Shown: positions 1 through 5,982 of the stretch, in pieces
Numbering within the stretch: position 1 is the first letter of the stretch
How the letters are laid out: each line of letters opens with the position of its first letter
From: Armatimonadota bacterium
Lineage (GTDB): Bacteria > Armatimonadota > Zipacnadia > Zipacnadales > UBA11051
DNA length: 6,912 nucleotides
Direction of reading: 5' to 3'
Assembly (NCBI GenBank): GCA_003542955.1
Contig: DPJP01000319.1
Span: forward strand, 43,776 to 50,687
Translations under genes and position numbers: made by a program
Notes under the pieces: generated by a model
Database searches by the model: none
The model's input: the letters and a program-made list of their open reading frames with translations, nothing else
Told to the model about the DNA's origin: nothing

Positions 1-1
1 C

Positions 2-1090
2 ACGGTCGCCGACGATGCGTATCTGAAGGACTGCCGGCAGACCGGGCAGCACTTCTGGGGGCTCATCGGGCTGCTCGCGTGTATCTACCTGGCCGAACAG
101 ATGGGCCACGAGGACGACGAAGAGCGCTTCCGTGCCGAGTATGGTCGCTTCAGGGCTGGTGTGATGGCGCTATTGGATGCGCAGACCGCCCAAACGGGCG
201 GCTACATCCCGCCAAGCCTCGAGCGCACCACACAGGGCAACGACTGGGATAACCTGCTCACGCTCTACCCGCTCTTGCTGTTCGAGCCAGATGACGCCCG
301 TATCGAGGCGACCCTGCGCACCGTGCGGGAGCGCTACCAGGAGGGGTTGCTGTCCTACACATGGCCCTCGGCGATGGCGCGCGACGGCGACGGGTTCATC
401 TTCAACGAGGAGCCGGGCATCCACTACTGGCAGACGCCCAACAACGCCCAGACATCGCTGGTACGGGGCGCCGCGTGGGATCAGGAGTGGGCAGTGAAGG
501 AGCTGTATGCGCTGCTTGTCCATACAAGCTCGACGCATCTGCCCGCGGAGTTCGGGACGATCCCCTGGAGCACGCGCGGCTACAGCCACGTGTTCAATAT
601 CATCCCGCAGAGTACCTCATCGGCCAAGACCATCGAGCTGCTGCGCAACATGCTCGTTCGCGAACAGGGAGATGACCTCTACCTGCTCTCGGCCGTGTCG
701 CCGGCGTGGCTGCAGCCGGGCAAGGAGATACTCGTGCGCGATGAGCCCAGCAGCTTCGGACCGCTGGGCATGACCGTCAACGCCTCCGCGGAGGACCTCA
801 CCGTCGAGCTGCCGAGCGGCTTCCGCAACGCCCCCGAGCGGGTGCTGCTCCGGGTGCCCTGGTTCTATGACGTGGACGCCGCGGAACTCGACGGCTCCGC
901 TCTCAGGGCGGATGGCGGGCACTTCAGCCTGCCATTGACCGGCGGCAGGCTGGTCATCCGCGGGTGCATTCGCCCCGGCACGCCGCCTTTGAGCTACGAG
1001 CAGGCGGTGGCCGACTACAGGGCGGAGTACCGGCGCCGTTGGGAGCACTTCAGGAGGACCGGGAGCAGAGGGCCGGAGTACGAGAAGTGA
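2..1090 (+). CDS. Glycoside-hydrolase-like protein, (alpha/alpha)-barrel C-terminal part (5' partial)
   Basis: The reading frame is already open at base 2, so the start lies left of the window; about 362 residues are visible. The first two thirds (roughly residues 1-215) are rich in Trp and aromatic helices of the kind seen in (alpha/alpha)6-barrel sugar hydrolases, with segments such as GNDWDNLLTLYP, GIHYWQTPNN and RGAAWDQEW. This part ends in an 'ELLRNMLVRE' helix. A beta-sandwich follows (about residues 230-325; LYLLSAVSPAWLQPGKEI, then SFGPLGMTVNA), a layout common in barrel hydrolases. The protein ends in a charged helix (SYEQAVADYRAEYRRRWEHF). I infer a role in hydrolysing a glycan or oligosaccharide, but I cannot assign a GH family or catalytic acids, and the N-terminus is missing. 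The next gene in the same direction starts about 80 bases on, so co-transcription is likely. The ATG at 101 is an internal methionine, not the start. Confidence 0.75.
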   Translation, partial: TVADDAYLKDCRQTGQHFWGLIGLLACIYLAEQMGHEDDEERFRAEYGRFRAGVMALLDAQTAQTGGYIPPSLERTTQGNDWDNLLTLYPLLLFEPDDARIEATLRTVRERYQEGLLSYTWPSAMARDGDGFIFNEEPGIHYWQTPNNAQTSLVRGAAWDQEWAVKELYALLVHTSSTHLPAEFGTIPWSTRGYSHVFNIIPQSTSSAKTIELLRNMLVREQGDDLYLLSAVSPAWLQPGKEILVRDEPSSFGPLGMTVNASAEDLTVELPSGFRNAPERVLLRVPWFYDVDAAELDGSALRADGGHFSLPLTGGRLVIRGCIRPGTPPLSYEQAVADYRAEYRRRWEHFRRTGSRGPEYEK

Positions 1091-1153
1091 TGAATGACAC
1101 GTGCGTGGAGTGAGGGGCGTGTGGCGTGGGAACGGTCTCACAGCGCGGGTATC

Positions 1154-1159
1154 GGGAGG
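1154..1159 (+). promoter_or_regulatory. Shine-Dalgarno GGGAGG that favours a GTG start at 1169
   Basis: GGGAGG lies 9 bases before the GTG at 1169. The more upstream in-frame ATG at 1094 has only a weak GGAG about 17 bases away. Starting at 1169 places a compact signal peptide at the very N-terminus, which the ATG start would bury behind 25 extra residues. Confidence 0.55.
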
Positions 1160-1168
1160 CTGAGACTG

Positions 1169-3397
1169 GTGCGAGTGATACTCAGACAACTGTCCATCTG
1201 GGTGGCAGCGGCAATCTGCCTTCCCCTTCTGGGAGCTGTCGACGAGAACTGGCTGCCGGCCACTGGTGACGCGGAGGATACCCCGACGGTATGGGAGTTC
1301 CAGGCCATCACACCGCACGTGACCGTTCCATGCGGGCGGATGAGCGTGACTTTGAGCGCACAGGGCGCCATCCAGGTGGATGCCGGAGAAGACTCGTATC
1401 TGCTGGAAAGCTGCTTCTCGTATCCGGGCACTCCGCGCAAGCCCGATGGCAGCATCGACTGGAATGGCGAGATCGGCTGGAACGGCCTCGCGCGGGGCTT
1501 CAACCACCCGCGCTATCCCGACATTTCCCCACAGCGTGGGCCTGAGGTTACATGGCAGCCGGAGGTGAGCCGCGTTGGCGACGACACGGTCCGTGTCGAG
1601 GCCGCAGGGGAGCACTACCGCCTGCAACGGACCATCCGGGTGCACGAGGGCCGCGTCGGTATCGACGACACGCTCACCAACCTCCGGGCTCACCCGACAT
1701 CCGTCGTCCCGCGCTACGGTCTCACGGCTTCGGAAGACTTCCTGGAGCGCTATAACGCCGGCCTGGAGGTGCCTGCCAACCCGACGCTGTTCTGCCGCGG
1801 CCCGCGCCGGAGCGTCGGGATCGTGATGCAGGACAACTTCTCACGCAGCCGCCTGCGTCCGGCGATGGGGGAAGCGATGAACCACACCGGCATTCAGGTG
1901 AACCGCCTTGCGCTGGATGTGGGCAGCAGCCGTACCCTGTCGTGGTCCTTTTACGTGATGGAGCCGGGGCAGGGCTACTTCGACTTCATCAACCGCGTCA
2001 GGGATGACTGGGACGCGAACTTCACGATTGACGGTCCGTTCAGCTTCGGCTACCTGCTCCCGAAGGACGACGACATCAAGTTCTACCTGCTCTACAGCCC
2101 CAGGGAGTTCTATCTCAATGATGTGGAGAATGACCCGACTGCGCTGCGCGAGTACCTCGACTGGCGCGGGATCGAGATACTCGCCATCACCCCGTGGCTG
2201 GACCACGACCCCGGCGCGATGGATCACGTCGTCACTTGGGACGAGTACCGGCAGATCATGCGGCGGTTCGTACCCGCCATGCGCAAGGTCGCTCCCGACC
2301 TGAAGATCATCGCCTGCATCGAAACCGACTGGGTGGCAATCCGCCCGGACACAATGCCGAACGGTGACCAGATTCCCCTGCCCGACCAGACGCAGAAGTA
2401 CGGGCCCTCGGTGATCAAGACCATGACGCCGGAGGTCAGCGCGATCATCGAGGCCGGCATGCCCGGCTGGAGCGACAGCATCGTGCGCACCGCCAAAGGT
2501 GAGTTCAGCGTGTATCACTACTACCGCGGCGGCGCGCCGATCAACCAGCTTCCGCTCCATGTCTACCCGCAGGTGGGCAATAAGCGCTATGACTACATGA
2601 TGGAGCAGATCAAGCTCGCCGTCGAGGAGTTGGGGATGGACGGGGTCTACTGCGATGAGTTCCCGCTCGGGCAGATCGGAAACGTGCGCAGCTACGGAAG
2701 TTGGGACGGGATGAGCGCAGAGAACTGCTTCAAGACCGGCGAGCTTCACGGCGAGTACACCGACTGCGGCCTCGCCGGGGTCCAGGCGCGTGTAGACTTC
2801 ATCAACTACGTGCATGACCGGGGCAAGGTGTTCGTCGCCAACCGCCACTGTACCAGCCGAGATGAGCAGGCGCTGCCCGCATTCCGTTTCACCGAGACGG
2901 GCTCCGCGGTCGCCGAGGCGGCACAGACGTGGGAGGTCGGCACCAGACCGCCTGCCCTCAATTACCTGTTCTTCTCGCACCTGAACAGCCCGCTGGGCCT
3001 GGGGGCCTGCGGCTTCCCGGAGGGCGAGGACAAGGTCCGCTGGATGGTGAAGGTGACAATCATCTACCTGGCCCACGGCATGATCTACTACAACTACACG
3101 ATGCCCGAGCCCGACATGACTGAGGCCAACAGGGATGCGTATCTCCTGGAGCAGAAGCTCTTCCCGATCACTCCGGTCGAGCTGGGTCAGGGGTTCATCG
3201 TGGGCAAGGAGCGCATCCTCAGCGCGGTATCGCTGGATCGGCTCTGCGATGTCGACCACGAGCCGAGCGTGATGGTGTTCGACATCAACGGGAAGGTTGT
3301 TGATGCACGACGACGATGTCGCGTGCGGCAGGAGAACGGGCAGTGGCGGGTCAGGCTGGACTTGGATGACTGGGCCGAGGTGGCGGTCGTTGAGTGA
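1169..3397 (+). CDS. Secreted TIM-barrel glycoside hydrolase-like protein of unassigned family
   Basis: From the GTG at 1169 the protein has 742 residues (767 from the alternative ATG at 1094; numbers below count from that ATG). It opens with a signal peptide: Arg-containing start, hydrophobic core (LSIWVAAAICLPLLGA), probable cleavage after Ala48. A beta-sandwich region follows (about 70-300), including TIRVHEGRVGIDDTLTN, typical of domains in front of sugar hydrolase barrels. Residues about 315-665 look like a beta/alpha barrel: strands 'KFYLLYSP', 'EILAITPW', 'KIIACIETDW' and 'GMDGVYCDEF'. Glu410 and Asp521/Glu522 sit at strand ends where retaining or inverting hydrolases keep catalytic acids. 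A small C-terminal beta domain (about 690-767) closes the protein. It probably acts on a glycan outside the cytoplasm, but I cannot name a GH family. The short gaps to its neighbours fit an operon. Fold call fairly sure; substrate unknown. Confidence 0.75.
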   Translation: MRVILRQLSIWVAAAICLPLLGAVDENWLPATGDAEDTPTVWEFQAITPHVTVPCGRMSVTLSAQGAIQVDAGEDSYLLESCFSYPGTPRKPDGSIDWNGEIGWNGLARGFNHPRYPDISPQRGPEVTWQPEVSRVGDDTVRVEAAGEHYRLQRTIRVHEGRVGIDDTLTNLRAHPTSVVPRYGLTASEDFLERYNAGLEVPANPTLFCRGPRRSVGIVMQDNFSRSRLRPAMGEAMNHTGIQVNRLALDVGSSRTLSWSFYVMEPGQGYFDFINRVRDDWDANFTIDGPFSFGYLLPKDDDIKFYLLYSPREFYLNDVENDPTALREYLDWRGIEILAITPWLDHDPGAMDHVVTWDEYRQIMRRFVPAMRKVAPDLKIIACIETDWVAIRPDTMPNGDQIPLPDQTQKYGPSVIKTMTPEVSAIIEAGMPGWSDSIVRTAKGEFSVYHYYRGGAPINQLPLHVYPQVGNKRYDYMMEQIKLAVEELGMDGVYCDEFPLGQIGNVRSYGSWDGMSAENCFKTGELHGEYTDCGLAGVQARVDFINYVHDRGKVFVANRHCTSRDEQALPAFRFTETGSAVAEAAQTWEVGTRPPALNYLFFSHLNSPLGLGACGFPEGEDKVRWMVKVTIIYLAHGMIYYNYTMPEPDMTEANRDAYLLEQKLFPITPVELGQGFIVGKERILSAVSLDRLCDVDHEPSVMVFDINGKVVDARRRCRVRQENGQWRVRLDLDDWAEVAVVE

Positions 3398-3443
3398 AGC
3401 GTCAGGGGCGCCGAATGCCCGATGTCGGTCGGCCACAACCGTA

Positions 3444-3466
3444 GCGCTGTGGTGAGCGAACAGCGC
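3444..3466 (+). promoter_or_regulatory. Candidate RNA hairpin just upstream of the ribosome binding site
   Basis: GCGCTGT (3444-3450) and ACAGCGC (3460-3466) form a perfect 7-bp stem with a 9-base loop. It ends 4 bases before the AGAGAGGA ribosome binding site of the next gene and lies in the 89-base gap after the TIM-barrel gene. There is no T tract after it, so it is not a classic Rho-independent terminator. It could be a processing, stability or translation-modulating element, or chance pairing in GC-rich DNA. Confidence 0.3.
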
Positions 3467-3470
3467 AGCC

Positions 3471-3478
3471 AGAGAGGA
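3471..3478 (+). promoter_or_regulatory. Shine-Dalgarno AGAGAGGA for the first sialidase-like gene
   Basis: The purine run AGAGAGGA ends 8 bases before the ATG at 3487. This spacing supports that ATG as the start. Confidence 0.6.
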
Positions 3479-3486
3479 TCACTTGA

Positions 3487-4743
3487 ATGGGTGACATAGC
3501 GACGATTGACAGGCAGGTGTATGTGGCGAATGAGGGTGACCGGCGGGCACCGGCGGTATCCGTGCGCTATCTCGGAGCCGGTGTGCGGCGTGAGGAGCGG
3601 CTCAGCTTCGAGGTGGCCAGCGACTGGTGTGAAGCACACCGCGTGCGCACATCCGAGGACAACGGCCGCACCTGGTCGGGGTGGGAGAGCGTCGAGGGGA
3701 CAGGAACCACGGACAACGGCATGGCTTGGGAGCTGATTCCGTTCGCCACGTGCCATGATCCCGTGAGCGGACGCACGCTGCGCTTCCTGTTCCTGCGGCA
3801 CCTGTTCGGCGCCGGCGCGGAGGCGATCCAGGAACACTTCCGTACCGGCAAGCAGACCATGTTCGACCACAACTACTGGCAGATGTCGGCCGATGATGGG
3901 CGCACGTGGTCCGAGCCCGCCCAGTTGTGCTTCGAGGATGGCCCTGTGCTCGGGGTGAGCGATACCCCGACGCAGGAGCAGCTCGAGACCAACCAGATGT
4001 ACGGGGGCTATGACGCGATCCCAACCCGAGAGGGCACGATCATCTACCCCTCGGCCGGAGTCCCGTACCTCCTGCGTGAGGGTGGGGCGGAGGAACGAGT
4101 TGACGGCGTGCGCTGCTTCATCGGCCGTTGGGATGAGTATGCGCAGACCTACTCCTGGGAAGTCTCCGAGCCGATTGCGGTGCCGCACAGCATCTCCGGA
4201 CGCGGCCTCGCGGAGCCGACCATCGCCGAGCTGACCGATGGGCGGCTGTTCCTGGAGATGCGCGGCTCCACCGTCGCCATCGAGCCGGAGTGGAAGGGCC
4301 AGACCACGGCACCCGGTCGCCGCTGGTTCAGCGTGTCGGAGGATGGTGGCAGGACATGGTCGCCCGTGACGGACCTGCGCTATGGCACGGGTGAGCAGTT
4401 CTACTCGCCCTCGACCTTCTCCAAGCTCCTGCGCCACAGCCGCACGGGCAAGCTCTACTGGGTGGGCAACATCACCCCGGAGCCGCCGGACGGCAATCTG
4501 CCCAGGCATCCGCTGCAGATCGCCGAGGTCGATGAGGCGGGGCCGTCGCTGCGCAAGGATACGGTGACGGTGATCGATGACTACTATCCGGATACAGACG
4601 GGCCGCAGTTGCAGCTCAGCAACTACTGCATGTTCGAGGATCGGGAGACCGGCGACATCGAGATGTACATGACCCGCTATGGTGAGAATGCCGAGCACTG
4701 GCTGATCGCGAATGCCTACAAGTACACGATACGGCTGTTGTGA
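3487..4743 (+). CDS. Sialidase-fold (BNR/Asp-box) beta-propeller protein, probably cytoplasmic
   Basis: The 418-residue product has three clear Asp boxes (SxDxGxTW): residues 56-63 (SEDNGRTW), 134-141 (SADDGRTW) and 284-291 (SEDGGRTW). With the intervening strands this indicates the six-bladed propeller of the sialidase superfamily. The segment 'GLAEPTIAELTDGRLFLEMRG' minus its last residue (239-259) matches the sialidase motif that carries the catalytic Glu and the second Arg of the carboxylate-binding triad. Glu243 and Arg259 are 16 residues apart, close to the spacing in known bacterial sialidases, and Arg340 could be the third Arg. The usual FRIP motif is not obvious (at best an RAP at 20-22), and the place of the catalytic Tyr seems to be Leu377. 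No signal peptide or membrane segment is seen. A glycosidase acting on a sialic-acid-like or other sugar is likely, but true sialidase activity is doubtful. Confidence 0.85.
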   Translation: MGDIATIDRQVYVANEGDRRAPAVSVRYLGAGVRREERLSFEVASDWCEAHRVRTSEDNGRTWSGWESVEGTGTTDNGMAWELIPFATCHDPVSGRTLRFLFLRHLFGAGAEAIQEHFRTGKQTMFDHNYWQMSADDGRTWSEPAQLCFEDGPVLGVSDTPTQEQLETNQMYGGYDAIPTREGTIIYPSAGVPYLLREGGAEERVDGVRCFIGRWDEYAQTYSWEVSEPIAVPHSISGRGLAEPTIAELTDGRLFLEMRGSTVAIEPEWKGQTTAPGRRWFSVSEDGGRTWSPVTDLRYGTGEQFYSPSTFSKLLRHSRTGKLYWVGNITPEPPDGNLPRHPLQIAEVDEAGPSLRKDTVTVIDDYYPDTDGPQLQLSNYCMFEDRETGDIEMYMTRYGENAEHWLIANAYKYTIRLL

Positions 4744-4753
4744 TGCCCGGATC

Positions 4754-4763
4754 GGGGGATGGA
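4754..4763 (+). promoter_or_regulatory. Purine-rich ribosome binding site GGGGGATGGA before ATG 4770
   Basis: GGGGGATGGA ends 6 bases before the ATG at 4770 and supports that start over the GTG at 4740 and the ATG at 4743, which overlap the previous stop codon (GTGATG). The previous gene's own coding end supplies no good Shine-Dalgarno sequence for the overlapping starts. Confidence 0.4.
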
Positions 4764-4769
4764 TGCAGT

Positions 4770-5876
4770 ATGCACGTGGAGGGGACAGGACTGATCTACC
4801 GCAATCCGAAGCCGCACGTGTACAGCCGGCATGCCTACTTCCCGTCGCTGGTCAAGCTCGGCAGGGGAGAGCTGCTTTGCTCAATGGTCATCGGGGAGGC
4901 CTTCGAGAGCGCCGACTGTCGCGTCTACTTGGCGCGGTCGATAGACAGCGGAGAGAGCTGGACGCTGCAGGGGCGGATGCTGCCGGAGGCCACTGACGGC
5001 ACCTTCTCAGAGGCGTGTCGCATCATGAGAGCCTCCGACGGCACGTTGGCCGCCAATGTGTTCCGCTATGACAGGCGCAGGATAGATGAGGGTCTCGCGA
5101 ACCCCGACACACTCGGCTTCGTAGAGACCGAGCTCTCGGTGTGGCGCTCGACGGATGGGGGCATCAACTGGGCGGGCCCGGACGTGGTTGTCCCGCCACT
5201 GGTAGGGCCGGAGTTCGAGTTGTGTTCGCCGATGGTGGAGCTCTCTGACGGTCGCTGGATGCTGCCGACCTCCACCTGGCGCGCCTGGGACGGCGCCGAC
5301 CCGACCGGCATGAAAGCCGTGGCATTCGTCTCCCATGACCGGGGCGCCAACTGGCCTGAGTATGTTGACGTGCTGGATGGGTCCGCCGAGAAGGTTATCT
5401 ACTGGGAGAGTAAGATCGTCGAGCTATCACCGGGGCGGCTGGTGTCAATCGGCTGGAGCTATGACGAGGCCGCGCAGGGAGACAGGACCAATGCCTGCAG
5501 CATCTCGAACGACGGCGGCCGCAGCTTCGGACCGCCCGTGGACACCGGGCTGCACGGACAGACGGCGGCGCTCCATCGCCTCGATGATGAGCGGCTGCTA
5601 TGCGTCTACCGGCGGACCGATGCGCCGGGCCTGTGGGCGGCGGAGGTCTCGCTCGCCGACGGCAGGTGGCAGACACTCCGGCAGGAGCCGCTGTGGGCGG
5701 CGGGCAGTCTGCTGACGGGCGAAACCGACGAGAACCGCATCCGCCAGTTCAACGTGCTCCGCTTCGGGGCGCCGTGCGTGATCGATCTCGATGATGGCGG
5801 GGTCCTGGTCGCCTTCTGGGCCGTCGAGGACTGTGTGGGCAACATCAGGTGGCTGAAAGTGGCGGTGGACAGATAG
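4770..5876 (+). CDS. Divergent sialidase-fold (BNR/Asp-box) protein lacking the sialidase Arg triad
   Basis: Starting at ATG 4770 gives 368 residues; an alternative GTG at 4740 gives 378, and the numbers below use the longer form. The conserved-looking N-terminus (EGTGLIYRNPKPHV) directly follows Met11, which favours 4770. Four Asp boxes mark the propeller: 67-74 (SIDSGESW), 137-144 (STDGGINW), 198-205 (SHDRGANW) and 256-263 (SNDGGRSF). The sialidase FRIP motif is replaced by AYFP (32-35), so the first triad Arg is Tyr33. Glu223 in 'ESKIVELSPGRL' sits where the catalytic Glu would be, but the second Arg appears as Trp239. Arg291/292 may be the third. The C-terminus (FGAPCVIDLDDG, then WAVEDCVGNIRW) resembles 'sialidase family' proteins of environmental bacteria. 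There is no signal peptide. It follows the preceding propeller gene by 26 bases, so it is probably translationally linked. It is only about Asp-box-level similar to that neighbour, so this is not a recent duplication. Confidence 0.82.
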   Translation: MHVEGTGLIYRNPKPHVYSRHAYFPSLVKLGRGELLCSMVIGEAFESADCRVYLARSIDSGESWTLQGRMLPEATDGTFSEACRIMRASDGTLAANVFRYDRRRIDEGLANPDTLGFVETELSVWRSTDGGINWAGPDVVVPPLVGPEFELCSPMVELSDGRWMLPTSTWRAWDGADPTGMKAVAFVSHDRGANWPEYVDVLDGSAEKVIYWESKIVELSPGRLVSIGWSYDEAAQGDRTNACSISNDGGRSFGPPVDTGLHGQTAALHRLDDERLLCVYRRTDAPGLWAAEVSLADGRWQTLRQEPLWAAGSLLTGETDENRIRQFNVLRFGAPCVIDLDDGGVLVAFWAVEDCVGNIRWLKVAVDR

Positions 5877-5890
5877 GCACAGGCAGGGAG

Positions 5891-5950
5891 CCGGCGTCCC
5901 GATGGTCCACGCGCCGGATTGCCGATGACGGGCGCCATGGTCCTTGGCGC
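5891..5950. terminator. Two GC-rich hairpins in the convergent gap; possible bidirectional terminator
   Basis: The 106-base gap between two convergent genes holds two inverted repeats. CCGGCG (5891-5896) pairs with CGCCGG (5912-5917), and GCGCCA (5932-5937) pairs with TGGCGC (5945-5950) around a 7-base loop. Neither has a T run on either strand, so Rho-independent termination is not well supported. The position between convergent stops is what makes a termination or end-protecting role plausible. Confidence 0.3.
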
Positions 5951-5982
5951 AGCCGATCCACCGGCCCCCCGCAGCACGCATT

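Noticed and set aside
1090..1113. A seven-codon mini-frame (ATG AAT ... TGA) overlapping the stop of the first gene, as a possible leader peptide
   Set aside because: It has no strong ribosome binding site or attenuator-like structure behind it; such short frames are common by chance.
617..1693. A 358-codon minus-strand open frame across the first gene boundary
   Set aside because: It has no recognisable domain or good ribosome binding site and is antisense to two supported genes.
1841..3436. A 531-codon open frame on the minus strand opposite the TIM-barrel gene
   Set aside because: Its translation is rich in Arg, His, Val and Asp with no domain pattern, and it lies wholly opposite a well-supported gene. 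It is a GC-bias shadow.
3187..4698. A 503-codon minus-strand open frame running across two genes and the gap between them
   Set aside because: It crosses from one plus-strand gene into the next and shows no recognisable motif. Both genes opposite it have clear domain evidence.
3487..4743. Naming the propeller gene nanH or calling it a true sialidase
   Set aside because: The FRIP motif and catalytic Tyr are not evident and there is no secretion signal, so a specific gene name would overstate the evidence.
3487..5876. The two propeller genes as a recent tandem duplication
   Set aside because: They share the fold and Asp boxes, but the N-termini, box spacing and active-site residues differ throughout, so any duplication would be ancient.
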